14,727 bases of DNA from Bacteroidetes bacterium ADurb.Bin302 (GTDB lineage Bacteria > Bacteroidota > Bacteroidia > Bacteroidales > Paludibacteraceae). The notes under the pieces were generated by a model. The model worked only from the letters and a program-made list of their open reading frames with translations. It was not told the DNA's origin and made no database searches. The stretch covers positions 1 through 14,727 of the forward strand of contig MWBK01000264.1 in the NCBI GenBank assembly GCA_002069025.1, written 5' to 3'. Each line of letters opens with the position of its first letter. The stretch's first letter is position 1. A program made the translations under genes and the position numbers. Below are positions 1 through 7,762 of this stretch, piece by piece.

Positions 1-720
1 CAACCCCACACATACCCCAAGCACCTCTTCTACCTTTTCTACTATGCGTTGTTGCTCGGCGAGAGGGGGAAGAGGGATTATTGTTGTCAAAATTCTTTCT
101 ATAGCCAATTTAGGTTGTGCAACCTTATTTGTTTTATCTACAAATTGATTTTGCACAAATTCAGAAGCTATGACTTTTAATAAAAACTTATTGTTGACTT
201 GAATATTTGAAAGCTTAACTGCATTCTCTGTCAAATTCATACCATCAAACATTGGTGGGACACTACCTACGCTACCAATAGTGCCAGCAATAGTCAAATA
301 TAAGTCATCTTTATTTATTACATATCTCTTTATTTGCTCATAAACCTCATCTGAAATATATTTTAATTTATCGGATAAAATTGTGTGGTTTTTCATATCA
401 GTAACACGTATGTAAATGTGTTTAGTTGGATTATCTGTCCAATCAAACCCCTTTGGAATTCGCTTACCGCCATGCACTGTTAATATTTCCCCCAATCTCA
501 CCCACACCCAACTTTCCGGAATTTCAAAAGGAATTTCCTCGTCGGTTATCGGAGGCAAAGGTTTTTCGGCTTTAATTTTCTTATCTTTAATAAGCTGGGC
601 CTTTTCCGATTTTATGCGTTCTAATAGCACCGAAGCCGGTTCATCGGTCGGGTTTTGGGGCACCAGCTTACCTTGTACTGCGTGTTGCAGTATGCTGTTT
701 TTTAGTTCCTGTGCTGTCAT
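1..720 (-). CDS. hsdS: Type I restriction-modification specificity subunit HsdS (partial, C-terminus beyond window)
   Basis: Translating the minus strand from ATG at 720 gives 240 codons with no stop to the window edge. The protein starts MTAQELKNSILQHAVQGKLV, a typical HsdS N-terminus. A first target-recognition domain follows (about residues 60-200, including IPESWVWVRLGEIL and AGTIGSVGSVPPMFDG). Near residues 216-235 is the conserved-region motif IPLPPLAEQQRIVEKVEEVL, the hallmark of the long helix joining the two halves of S subunits. The ATG overlaps the hsdM stop as ATGA, implying translational coupling. S subunits choose the DNA sequence bound by the M2S methylase and R2M2S nuclease; the sequence recognised cannot be read here. 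A second target-recognition domain is expected past the left edge. The recognition-domain DNA (121-420) is much more AT-rich than its flanks. Confidence 0.95.
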   Translation of the reverse strand, partial: MTAQELKNSILQHAVQGKLVPQNPTDEPASVLLERIKSEKAQLIKDKKIKAEKPLPPITDEEIPFEIPESWVWVRLGEILTVHGGKRIPKGFDWTDNPTKHIYIRVTDMKNHTILSDKLKYISDEVYEQIKRYVINKDDLYLTIAGTIGSVGSVPPMFDGMNLTENAVKLSNIQVNNKFLLKVIASEFVQNQFVDKTNKVAQPKLAIERILTTIIPLPPLAEQQRIVEKVEEVLGVCVGL

Positions 721-2186
721 AGTTCGAAGCCCAGTAGGGTGCTAATCTGGTTCAACACATTGTCTATTTTATCGTTAAGCGCCTGACGTCGCTCGTGGTA
801 GTTTACAATGGTGGCTTGGGGGTCGAACACCACTTCTTCTACCTGCGGAAAGCCGCAGAGGTCGATATTGTAGCTACGGTCTTGTATATCTTTTAGCGTA
901 TATCGGCGTGCTTTGTCAAAACCATCTATCGCTATTTCTTCGCGCTTGTTCCACCACTCCATAACGGGAGCAAAATGGTCGATTTTCATCGGCTTGGTTT
1001 TCGAGAAGTTTTTGAAGCCTTCGGGCATATCCATGCGGTAGAACCAGGTGGCTTCGGTTTTCTTCGTTTTGTCGAAAAACAGAATATTGGTAGTGATAGA
1101 GGTGTAGGGCGCAAACACACTTTTGGGTAGTCGTATTACCGTGTGCAGGTTAAACTCTTCCATCAGCTTGGTTTTAATGGCGGTTTTGGCATTGTCGGTG
1201 CCAAACATAAAGCCGTCGGGCAGGATAATGGCACAACGTCCTTTTTCGCGCAAACGGAACATAATCACCGACATAAACAGGTCGGCGGTTTCGCTGCTGC
1301 GTAGTTCGGTAGGGAAGTTTATCTTTACGGTATCTTTCTCGTTGCCTCCATAAGGCGGGTTCATCAATACCACATCGAACTGGTGCTCGTCTTCGTACTC
1401 CCGGACATTTTTTTCCAGTGCATTGCCGTGTACAATGCGCGGACTGTCGAGGTCGTGCAGCAGCATATTGGTCACGCAAAGCAGGTGCGGCAGGGCTTTT
1501 TTCTCAATACCAAAGAACGAACGGTTGAAGAGTTCGCGATCTTCCACTGTTTTCACCTGACTGTCCATCAGCTTCATGGCCGAAGTGAGAAATCCACCTG
1601 TACCACAGGCAAAGTCAGCCACTTGTTCGCCTAACTGTGGGTTTACCATGAGGGTCATAAATTCGGTAACGGCTCTCGGGGTATAAAATTCACCGGCATT
1701 ACCTGCACTTTGGAGGTCTTTGAGTATGGTTTCATACAACTCACCAAAAGCATGACGGTCGTCGTACTCATTAAAATCTACTTCGTCAATTACATTTATC
1801 ACCTGACGGAGCAGTACGCCGTCTTTCTGATAGTTGTAACTGTCTATAAAAGTATCCTTTACAATGGTTTTATTGATAGGTGTATTTTCGTCAATGGGTA
1901 ATGCTTTGAGCGCAGGAAACAGTGTGTTGTTTACAAACGACAGCAGCGCATCGCCGGTTAGCGTTTTACCATCTTTGTTGTCCACCGCCCAGTTGCGCCA
2001 GCGGCATTCTTCGGGAATAATGGATTGGAAATTATCGTCGTAAAACTCCCAGTTTTCTTCTTTGGCATCATACACTTTCAGGAAAAGAATCCATACTATT
2101 TGTTCAATGCGTTGTGCGTCGCCGTTGATACCTGCATCGTTGCGCATGACATCCTGTAAGCGTTTGATAATGTTGTTGATACTCAT
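717..2186 (-). CDS. hsdM: Type I restriction-modification DNA methyltransferase subunit HsdM
   Basis: This 489-residue protein is the usual length for HsdM, the N6-adenine methyltransferase that works with HsdS. The N-terminal helical HsdM_N domain is clear (MSINNIIKRLQDVMRNDAGI, then ILFLKVYD). The S-adenosylmethionine region contains GEFYTPRAV (165-173) and motif I DFACGTGGF (191-199). The catalytic motif IV NPPYGG is at 276-281, the N6-adenine type. The gene lies 53 bases after hsdR and overlaps hsdS by ATGA, so the three genes probably form one transcript. The gap upstream holds a 12-base direct repeat but no clear ribosome binding site, as is usual in this phylum. All key motifs are intact, so activity is expected. 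A sampled stretch (1201-1260) is 52% G+C by hand count. Confidence 0.97.
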   Translation of the reverse strand: MSINNIIKRLQDVMRNDAGINGDAQRIEQIVWILFLKVYDAKEENWEFYDDNFQSIIPEECRWRNWAVDNKDGKTLTGDALLSFVNNTLFPALKALPIDENTPINKTIVKDTFIDSYNYQKDGVLLRQVINVIDEVDFNEYDDRHAFGELYETILKDLQSAGNAGEFYTPRAVTEFMTLMVNPQLGEQVADFACGTGGFLTSAMKLMDSQVKTVEDRELFNRSFFGIEKKALPHLLCVTNMLLHDLDSPRIVHGNALEKNVREYEDEHQFDVVLMNPPYGGNEKDTVKINFPTELRSSETADLFMSVIMFRLREKGRCAIILPDGFMFGTDNAKTAIKTKLMEEFNLHTVIRLPKSVFAPYTSITTNILFFDKTKKTEATWFYRMDMPEGFKNFSKTKPMKIDHFAPVMEWWNKREEIAIDGFDKARRYTLKDIQDRSYNIDLCGFPQVEEVVFDPQATIVNYHERRQALNDKIDNVLNQISTLLGFEL

Positions 2187-2193
2187 CTTTGAG

Positions 2194-2220
2194 ATTTACT
2201 ATTTATTCATTTACTATTTA
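2194..2220. repeat. 12-base direct repeat between hsdR and hsdM
   Basis: The plus-strand sequence ATTTACTATTTA occurs at 2194-2205 and again at 2209-2220, separated by TTC, giving a 15-base period. It lies in the 53-base gap between the hsdR stop and the hsdM start, just upstream of the hsdM ATG. Copy number could vary by slippage and alter the hsdM leader, but that is inference. It could also be ordinary low-complexity AT-rich spacer. Confidence 0.7.
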
Positions 2221-2239
2221 CAATTAGGTGGAGCTGTAA

Positions 2240-4621
2240 TCAGGCATATAGCTGGGTGCGCAACTCATGCAAGAAATGCTCAAACTGAGATTTGCCTCCA
2301 AAAAGTTTGGCAATTTTAGCCGGACTACCGATTTTGCTGAAAGGGTCGTTCGTTAGTATTTTGCTATCTAAGGCCATAATGCCGTTTTCGGTGTATTTAT
2401 CGAGCAGGGCATCTATTACATTTTGAGCCATATCTGAATGCTGATACAAATACCCTTTTTTTCGCACATTGTTGGCACGTTCGGCTTTAGTGAGCGGCTT
2501 TTTGTCGTAAGCAAAGTGGCAAATCAAATCGAAATCGTCGAGGTCTTTGTTTCCGCTCAACTCCCGCAAAGCTTCTAAAAGCACACCATGGTTTTTCAGT
2601 TCTTCCACAATGGCCTCTTTTCGTTCGGTAGCGTTCCATTTATAAAGAAATGATTCGAGCGTAGCAAAACTGTCCAGAATGTTTCGTTTGGTATAATCGC
2701 GAAGACTTTCGGTAATTAGTTTTCCGTCTTTGTCGTAATACTGTACCCGTTCGGATATTACTTTGACTTCCACATCGTTTACACGGTATTTGGACGGATA
2801 ATTCACAGGTGGGTCGCTTATAATATCCCCACCAGGCATACCTGGGTCGCCGTGTCCTGTATTTTCATCTTCAGGATTTCCGCTAGGTGTTTCATCCTCA
2901 GGTGGTACGGGCGAATCATCGGGGCCGGGTTCGTAAATCTGAATAGGATCGTCGTTGAAACTGCTGTCGGCAAACAATCGGCTGGCGTTGCGGAAGTCCA
3001 TAATGGTAAAGAATTCTTTGCCATATTTAGGAGCAAGGCGAGTGCCACGACCGATAATCTGTTTGAACTCGGTCATTCCATTCTCTCCAAACACATTGTC
3101 GAGCACAATGAGTTTTACTGTTTTGCAGTCCACACCGGTTGACATCAACCGCGAAGTGGTAACAATAACCGGATAATGGCCTGAATTTTTCAGGGCTATA
3201 AAGTTATCGAGTTGCGCTTTCCCTTCGTTGTTGTCTCCGGTAATGCGCATGACATATTTGGGGTTTTGAGCCACAAGGTCGGCATTTTCGTTTACCAATG
3301 CCTGACGCATGCGCTCGGCATGGTCGATATCCACACAAAACACAATGGTTTTGTCCTGTCGGTTGGTCTTTTTCAGAAACTCGGATATCTTCTTTGCAAT
3401 GGTGAGTGTGCGTTTGTCCAGCACAATTTTACGGTCGAAATCATTGATATTGTATTCTCTGTCTTCAATCAGGTTGCCATTGATATCCAATTTGCCTGTT
3501 TCGGGGCGATAGCCTTCCATGTCTTTGTCCAAGCCAATACGCACCACCTTGTAGGGTGCAAGGAAACCATCGTCAATACCCTGTTTCAGACTATATGTGT
3601 AAAGCGGTTCACCGAAATAAAATGAATTGGAAATATCTTTGGTTTCTTTGGGCGTGGCGGTCATACCTATGTGTGTGGCGCTTGTAAAGTAGTCGAGCAC
3701 TTTACGCCAGCGCGATTCATCACGAGCACTACCACGGTGGCACTCGTCCACAAAAATCAGGTCGAAGAAATCGGGGCTGAATTGACGGAATGGCTCGTTG
3801 TTTTCGTCGCCAGCTAACTGGTGATACAGCGACATATAGATTTCGTAAGCACTATCCAGTTTGCGGTCTTCTACCTTGGTCATTACCTTTTCGAATGGCT
3901 TGAAGTCGTTGGCCATTGTTTGGTCAATAAGGATATTGCGATCGGCCAGATAGAGCACACGACTTACCTTTCCTGCTTTTTTCAGGCGGTAAATAATCTG
4001 GAAAGCCGTCATGGTTTTGCCCGTACCCGTAGCCATCACCAAAAAGATTCGCTTTTCGCCTCTGGCTACAGCTTCCACACATCTGTTAATCGCAATGCGC
4101 TGGTAATATCGGGGTGAATTACCACCTGTCTCAAAATAATAAGGTTCAGAAATAATTTTTTCCTCTTCTTCGGTTATATTTTTTGTGCCTTTAAAACGAC
4201 TCCACAACTCGTCGGGCGTTGGAAAACTACCCGAAGGGATTTCTCTTTCTACGCCAGTCATCATGTCGTGTTCCAAAAAACCATCGCCATTGGCACTGTA
4301 AGCAAATGGAGCATCGAGCAGAATAGCATAATCAATGGCTTGTTGCATACCATCGCCTACACCGTGTTTATTGTCTTTTGCTTCGACTACTGCAAGGGCT
4401 ATTTTACTGGTTTGGTCGTTGTAAAACAGCACATAATCAGCCCTTTTCTTCTCACCCCGGGCGGTAAATTTCCCTCTTACAATGATTCTACCATCTGTAA
4501 AACTATATTCTGCACGAATCTGCCTCAGCATATCCCAATTAGCAGCGAGTATATCGGGTGTGATAAAGTTCATCTTTATCTCTTCTTCCGACATATGTTT
4601 TTTGTGAAGTGAGTCTGGCAT
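2240..4621 (-). CDS. hsdR: Type I restriction endonuclease subunit HsdR (EcoEI-like)
   Basis: HsdR is the ATP-driven translocase and nuclease of the type I complex. The 793-residue length and layout fit the shorter EcoEI-type R subunits. The N-terminal PD-(D/E)xK nuclease is visible as D62 (RADYVLF), E80-A-K82 (VVEAKD) and the QxxxY-like QAIDY at 94-98. The superfamily 2 helicase core follows: motif I MATGTGKT (196-203), DECHRG (292-297), TATP (321-324) and motif VI QIIGRGTRL (521-529). A Gly/Pro/Asp-rich linker (about 560-612) precedes the C-terminal domain that contacts the methylase. Possible starts are ATG 4621, 4594 (MSEEEIKMNF) and 4573 (MNFITPDI). The longest is given, but 4594 also fits the family N-terminus well. 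No frameshift or lost motif was found. Confidence 0.96.
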   Translation of the reverse strand: MPDSLHKKHMSEEEIKMNFITPDILAANWDMLRQIRAEYSFTDGRIIVRGKFTARGEKKRADYVLFYNDQTSKIALAVVEAKDNKHGVGDGMQQAIDYAILLDAPFAYSANGDGFLEHDMMTGVEREIPSGSFPTPDELWSRFKGTKNITEEEEKIISEPYYFETGGNSPRYYQRIAINRCVEAVARGEKRIFLVMATGTGKTMTAFQIIYRLKKAGKVSRVLYLADRNILIDQTMANDFKPFEKVMTKVEDRKLDSAYEIYMSLYHQLAGDENNEPFRQFSPDFFDLIFVDECHRGSARDESRWRKVLDYFTSATHIGMTATPKETKDISNSFYFGEPLYTYSLKQGIDDGFLAPYKVVRIGLDKDMEGYRPETGKLDINGNLIEDREYNINDFDRKIVLDKRTLTIAKKISEFLKKTNRQDKTIVFCVDIDHAERMRQALVNENADLVAQNPKYVMRITGDNNEGKAQLDNFIALKNSGHYPVIVTTSRLMSTGVDCKTVKLIVLDNVFGENGMTEFKQIIGRGTRLAPKYGKEFFTIMDFRNASRLFADSSFNDDPIQIYEPGPDDSPVPPEDETPSGNPEDENTGHGDPGMPGGDIISDPPVNYPSKYRVNDVEVKVISERVQYYDKDGKLITESLRDYTKRNILDSFATLESFLYKWNATERKEAIVEELKNHGVLLEALRELSGNKDLDDFDLICHFAYDKKPLTKAERANNVRKKGYLYQHSDMAQNVIDALLDKYTENGIMALDSKILTNDPFSKIGSPAKIAKLFGGKSQFEHFLHELRTQLYA

Positions 4622-4981
4622 AGAAGAATTGGTCGTTTAATGGTTGAAATGCAAAAGTACTAAAAAAAGTGAAGTGTGAACTTCTATATCACTTTGTTTA
4701 AGACCGGCAGAGCGAAGGGAATCGGCTGACGACCAAATGTCGGACTCGTATTGTAGAATATTTAATGGCATATTTTTAGACTTGTTTAGTCACAAAAGTA
4801 CAAAAATTATTTAAGAATGTGATTTTAAAAAGAATGTAAAAAGATGCACCTAATATTGTGTTTATTTCTATTAGAAGCGGTAGTTCTCATTTATGTTTTT
4901 TGCCCATAAACGAGTAAATTAATCAAACAATAAAACTGAGAATGCCATGCAGATTCAAGAATTACATATTCCCCCTCACTC
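4622..4981. other. Non-coding stretch upstream of hsdR
   Basis: No credible gene was found in these 360 bases. The region is mostly AT-rich but holds a 48-base island (4701-4748) that is 60% G+C by hand count, against 22% in the following 60 bases. Two minus-strand TACTTTTG boxes (4652-4659 and 4793-4800) resemble the Bacteroidota -7 element. A small hairpin-capable sequence lies at 4666-4695, with arms GAAGT and ACTTC. The rest (4801-4981) shows nothing recognisable. Confidence 0.6.
4652..4659 (-). promoter_or_regulatory. Putative -7 promoter box for hsdR
   Basis: The minus strand reads TACTTTTG here, matching the Bacteroidota -7 consensus TAnnTTTG. It sits about 30 bases before the hsdR ATG at 4621. 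No TTTG -33 box is present at the usual 19-base spacing, so the call is tentative. A second TACTTTTG box lies farther upstream at 4793-4800. Confidence 0.4.
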
Positions 4982-6139
4982 TCAAAAACCTTCAAAACTA
5001 ACAGGAACTTTGTTTAAAGCCTCCTCCTCCAATCTCATCTTTTTTGTCATGATAGCAACTATATAATAAGGTTTTGGGAGAATCTTAAATGAAGTGCTTG
5101 CCCTTTCAATTTTATCTGAAAGAAATAATTTCGACTCTATTGAAGTAAAATATTCAGAATCAACTTTTTTGTTTTTGTAAACCGACTTCATGTAAAATTT
5201 ATATTTGCACTCGGATATATAATAGCAATCTCCTATTTTAGAGTATTTTGTATTGCTTTTTGTAATCCAAGTATCATAATTAAAACCCCTGGATGCAACC
5301 ACATTTCTAAGTATTGAAGAAGTTTGTGTTTTGATATTACATTCAGTTCCTGAATTCTTTTCAGCTTCAAGAATAACATTGTTTAAAGTATCTAAAACAA
5401 TATAACCCTCATCATCCTGAAACTTTTTTGAGCTAAATATCAATTGAATTACATTTTTATCCTCGCCCACAAAAGAACTATTTTGACTGAAATCATATTC
5501 ATTTAAAAATTTGTTATCGAATCCGTTTACAAAATCATCATATAACATCCGCCTTAAATTTGAGAAATCTACACCGGCAGTTTTATTCTTGTATTTAATC
5601 GTATTACTTTGAGCATCAATCTTAAATTGAACATCTTTTTTCATCTTTGGAAATTCAATATTTCCTTTACTTTTAAATTCATAGCCATTGGAATCTGTCA
5701 AAGTATATGTTTCATACTTATATGAAAAAGTCTTTTCTAATGTTTGATAGTTTTTCCCTTTTCCCTTGATTACTCTAGATAATACAGCATTTATCCACTT
5801 GGGTTGTCGTTTATTCACAACTACTTCGTTTAATAAAACTGAAGTAGGTATTAAAAAAATCGTGTCTTGAACATTCTCTTTTTTTATTTCAACTTTTCCA
5901 TAGTTGATATGCGACAAAAAAAGTGTATTAAAAGAAAAATCTATTTCGAATTGACCTTGCTCATTACTCATAGAACCTAAAATCAAGTCAGCATTTTTTG
6001 TATAAATACTTACATAAGGGATTGGTTGTTTGGTTGTTTTATCAACCACAACAGCTTTAGTTTGCGATATCATTAATTGCGTAGAAACAATTAGTAGTAT
6101 CTGCGCTATCAAAATGATTTTTTGTTTAGATGATTTCAT
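4982..6139 (-). CDS. Exported protein with carboxypeptidase-regulatory-like domain
   Basis: This is a 385-residue protein with an N-terminal signal sequence (basic MKSSKQK, hydrophobic 8-22, likely cleavage near 26). Residues about 27-108 resemble the CarboxypepD_reg-like beta-sandwich common in Bacteroidota envelope proteins: VVDKTTKQPIPYVSIY, then NEQGQFEI, ending in LLNEVVV, a strand like the one before the TonB plug in SusC proteins. There is no plug or beta-barrel here, so it is not a TonB receptor. The remainder (110-385) is rich in Lys, Asn, Tyr and Phe and I do not recognise it. The architecture recalls outer-membrane-associated proteins with this domain plus an unknown C-terminal part. 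It is a single gene with its own promoter and is divergent from gltX. The function is unknown. Confidence 0.85.
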   Translation of the reverse strand: MKSSKQKIILIAQILLIVSTQLMISQTKAVVVDKTTKQPIPYVSIYTKNADLILGSMSNEQGQFEIDFSFNTLFLSHINYGKVEIKKENVQDTIFLIPTSVLLNEVVVNKRQPKWINAVLSRVIKGKGKNYQTLEKTFSYKYETYTLTDSNGYEFKSKGNIEFPKMKKDVQFKIDAQSNTIKYKNKTAGVDFSNLRRMLYDDFVNGFDNKFLNEYDFSQNSSFVGEDKNVIQLIFSSKKFQDDEGYIVLDTLNNVILEAEKNSGTECNIKTQTSSILRNVVASRGFNYDTWITKSNTKYSKIGDCYYISECKYKFYMKSVYKNKKVDSEYFTSIESKLFLSDKIERASTSFKILPKPYYIVAIMTKKMRLEEEALNKVPVSFEGF

Positions 6140-6160
6140 AATAGTATTACAATATTATCG

Positions 6161-6191
6161 CAAATGTAGAATAAAACTCTCAAGTCACAAA
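6161..6191 (-). promoter_or_regulatory. Promoter of the 6139-4982 gene (Bacteroidota-type)
   Basis: On the minus strand a TTTG -33 box (6191-6188) is followed by exactly 19 bases and then TACATTTG (6168-6161), matching the TTTG-N19-TAnnTTTG layout known for Bacteroidota primary sigma factor promoters. The predicted transcription start is a few bases downstream, about 15-20 bases before the ATG at 6139. Confidence 0.65.
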
Positions 6192-6217
6192 ACAATTATA
6201 ATTATGCCAAAAATCAC

Positions 6218-6225
6218 TATCTTTG
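6218..6225 (+). promoter_or_regulatory. Putative -7 promoter box for gltX
   Basis: The sequence TATCTTTG matches TAnnTTTG. It lies 22 bases before the gltX ATG at 6248, and no TTTG -33 box is seen at the standard spacing. Transcription from here would start at about 6232, after the upstream TTG at 6230, which supports ATG 6248 as the start codon. Confidence 0.5.
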
Positions 6226-6247
6226 GCACTTGAAACACATTACAATT

Positions 6248-7762
6248 ATGGATAATACAAAAATACGCGTAAGATTTGCGCCAAGCCCTACAGGAGCACT
6301 ACATATAGGTGGAGTTAGGACTGCGCTTTATAACTATTTGTTCGCAAAAAAGCATGCAGGAAACATGATTTTGCGAATTGAAGATACAGACTCGCAACGT
6401 TTTGTACCCGGAGCAGAAAAATATATAATTGAAGCACTAAGCTGGTTGGGCATAAAATTTGACGAGGGAATTGAGAATGGACAGGCCACATGTCGCCAAA
6501 GCGAGCGCAAAGAGATATATAAGAAATATGTTGATCAATTGCTGGATGCAGGAAAAGCTTATATTGCGTTCGACACTCCTTCTGAGCTAGATGCAAAAAG
6601 GCAAGAAATACCTAATTTTCAGTATGATGCACATACACGAGGATTAATGAAAAACTCGCTTACTCTGTCGCCTGAAGAAACAAAAGCAAAGATTGATGCT
6701 GAAGAACCTTACGTTGTACGCATTATGATCGAACCTAATCAAAACATTACAGTTCATGATTTAATTCGCGGAGATGTTACTATCAATTCATCTATATTAG
6801 ATGATAAAGTTCTATATAAATCTGCAGACAAGCTACCTACATATCACTTGGCAAACATTGTTGACGACCATTTAATGGAAATCAGCCATGTAATTAGAGG
6901 AGAGGAATGGTTACCATCAGCTCCGCTTCATGTATTACTTTATCGCTATTTCGGTTGGGAAGATACAATGCCACAATTTGCACATCTTCCACTGCTTTTA
7001 AAACCTGATGGTAATGGTAAACTGAGCAAGCGCGATGGAGACAGACTAGGATTTCCGGTATTCCCATTAGATTGGATAGACCCAAAAACCGGTGAAAAAT
7101 CATCAGGATATCGCGAAGCTGGCTACTTTCCCGAAGCTGTGGTTAATTTCTTGGCACTATTGGGATGGCACGCAGAAGGAGACGAAGAGTTCTTCTCTAT
7201 GGAGCAATTAATAGAACAATTCTCTTTGAAAAGAGTTAGTAAAAGTGGAGCCAAGTTCGATTACGAAAAAGGCAAATGGTTTAACCATCAATATCTTATG
7301 GCTAAAGATGATGCAGAACTTGCAATTGCATTACTTCCTTCGCTACAAAAAGATCATAATATTAATCCAAATATAGATATGCTTAAATCTGTAGTTGGAC
7401 TAACAAAAAGTCGCTGTAATTTTATATCAGATTTTTGGGAACAGATTCACTTCTTCTTTGAAGCACCAACATCATACGACGAAAAAACACGTCAAAAACG
7501 TTGGAAAGAAGATTCTCCACGCGAAATGCAGGAACTATACAAAGTACTTGAACAAATAGACGATTTTAGTATAGAGAACTCAGAAAAAACCGTGATGGAT
7601 TGGATTAATGCAAATTCATATCATACAGGCAATATTATGAACGCATTCCGTCTATGTATTGTAGGTGAAGGTAAAGGACCACATATGTTCGATATTACTA
7701 CACTTATTGGGAAAGAAGAAACATTAAGACGCTTAAATAGCGCAATAAAAGCATTATCATAA
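6248..7762 (+). CDS. gltX: Glutamyl-tRNA synthetase
   Basis: This class I aminoacyl-tRNA synthetase charges tRNA-Glu with glutamate in the cytoplasm. From ATG 6248 it has 504 residues, the normal family size. It begins [20 protein letters not shown], containing the HIGH-type signature HIGG (19-22). The second ATP-binding signature KLSKRDGDR starts at residue 258, and the [20 protein letters not shown] segment characteristic of bacterial GluRS follows. The C-terminal part (about 330-504) is the helical anticodon-binding region. An in-frame TTG at 6230 would add six residues but lies around the predicted transcription start, so ATG 6248 is preferred. The insertion after HIGG ([10 protein letters not shown]) lacks the cysteines of the zinc-binding forms. 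The stop overlaps the next gene's start (TAATG). Confidence 0.97.
   Translation: MDNTKIRVRFAPSPTGALHIGGVRTALYNYLFAKKHAGNMILRIEDTDSQRFVPGAEKYIIEALSWLGIKFDEGIENGQATCRQSERKEIYKKYVDQLLDAGKAYIAFDTPSELDAKRQEIPNFQYDAHTRGLMKNSLTLSPEETKAKIDAEEPYVVRIMIEPNQNITVHDLIRGDVTINSSILDDKVLYKSADKLPTYHLANIVDDHLMEISHVIRGEEWLPSAPLHVLLYRYFGWEDTMPQFAHLPLLLKPDGNGKLSKRDGDRLGFPVFPLDWIDPKTGEKSSGYREAGYFPEAVVNFLALLGWHAEGDEEFFSMEQLIEQFSLKRVSKSGAKFDYEKGKWFNHQYLMAKDDAELAIALLPSLQKDHNINPNIDMLKSVVGLTKSRCNFISDFWEQIHFFFEAPTSYDEKTRQKRWKEDSPREMQELYKVLEQIDDFSIENSEKTVMDWINANSYHTGNIMNAFRLCIVGEGKGPHMFDITTLIGKEETLRRLNSAIKALS

Noticed and set aside
416..745. 109-residue plus-strand open frame
   Set aside because: It is antisense to hsdS, whose N-terminal and conserved-region motifs are clear in the minus-strand frame running to the window edge.
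1174..1479. 101-residue minus-strand open frame
   Set aside because: It is an out-of-frame shadow within hsdM, Arg-rich and without family features.
3212..3625. 137-residue plus-strand open frame
   Set aside because: It lies fully antisense to the intact hsdR helicase region, whose motifs account for the sequence.
2240..4621. Broken or frameshifted hsdR
   Set aside because: The nuclease, all visible helicase motifs and the C-terminal region are in one continuous frame.
1..4621. A novel defence system
   Set aside because: All three genes match the standard type I R, M and S subunits. No additional unknown gene is embedded in the operon within this window.
4666..4695. Intrinsic terminator or operator upstream of hsdR (arms GAAGT and ACTTC, then T-run on the minus strand)
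   Set aside because: The stem is only five AT-rich pairs, lies about 290 bases past the preceding gene's stop, and sits just upstream of the putative hsdR promoter. It is too weak to call.
6030..6233. 67-residue plus-strand open frame before gltX
   Set aside because: Most of it is antisense to the 6139-4982 gene and its promoter; it has no recognisable features.
6230..6247. TTG start giving a six-residue-longer GltX
   Set aside because: The predicted transcription start from TATCTTTG falls near 6232, and the family N-terminus fits ATG 6248.
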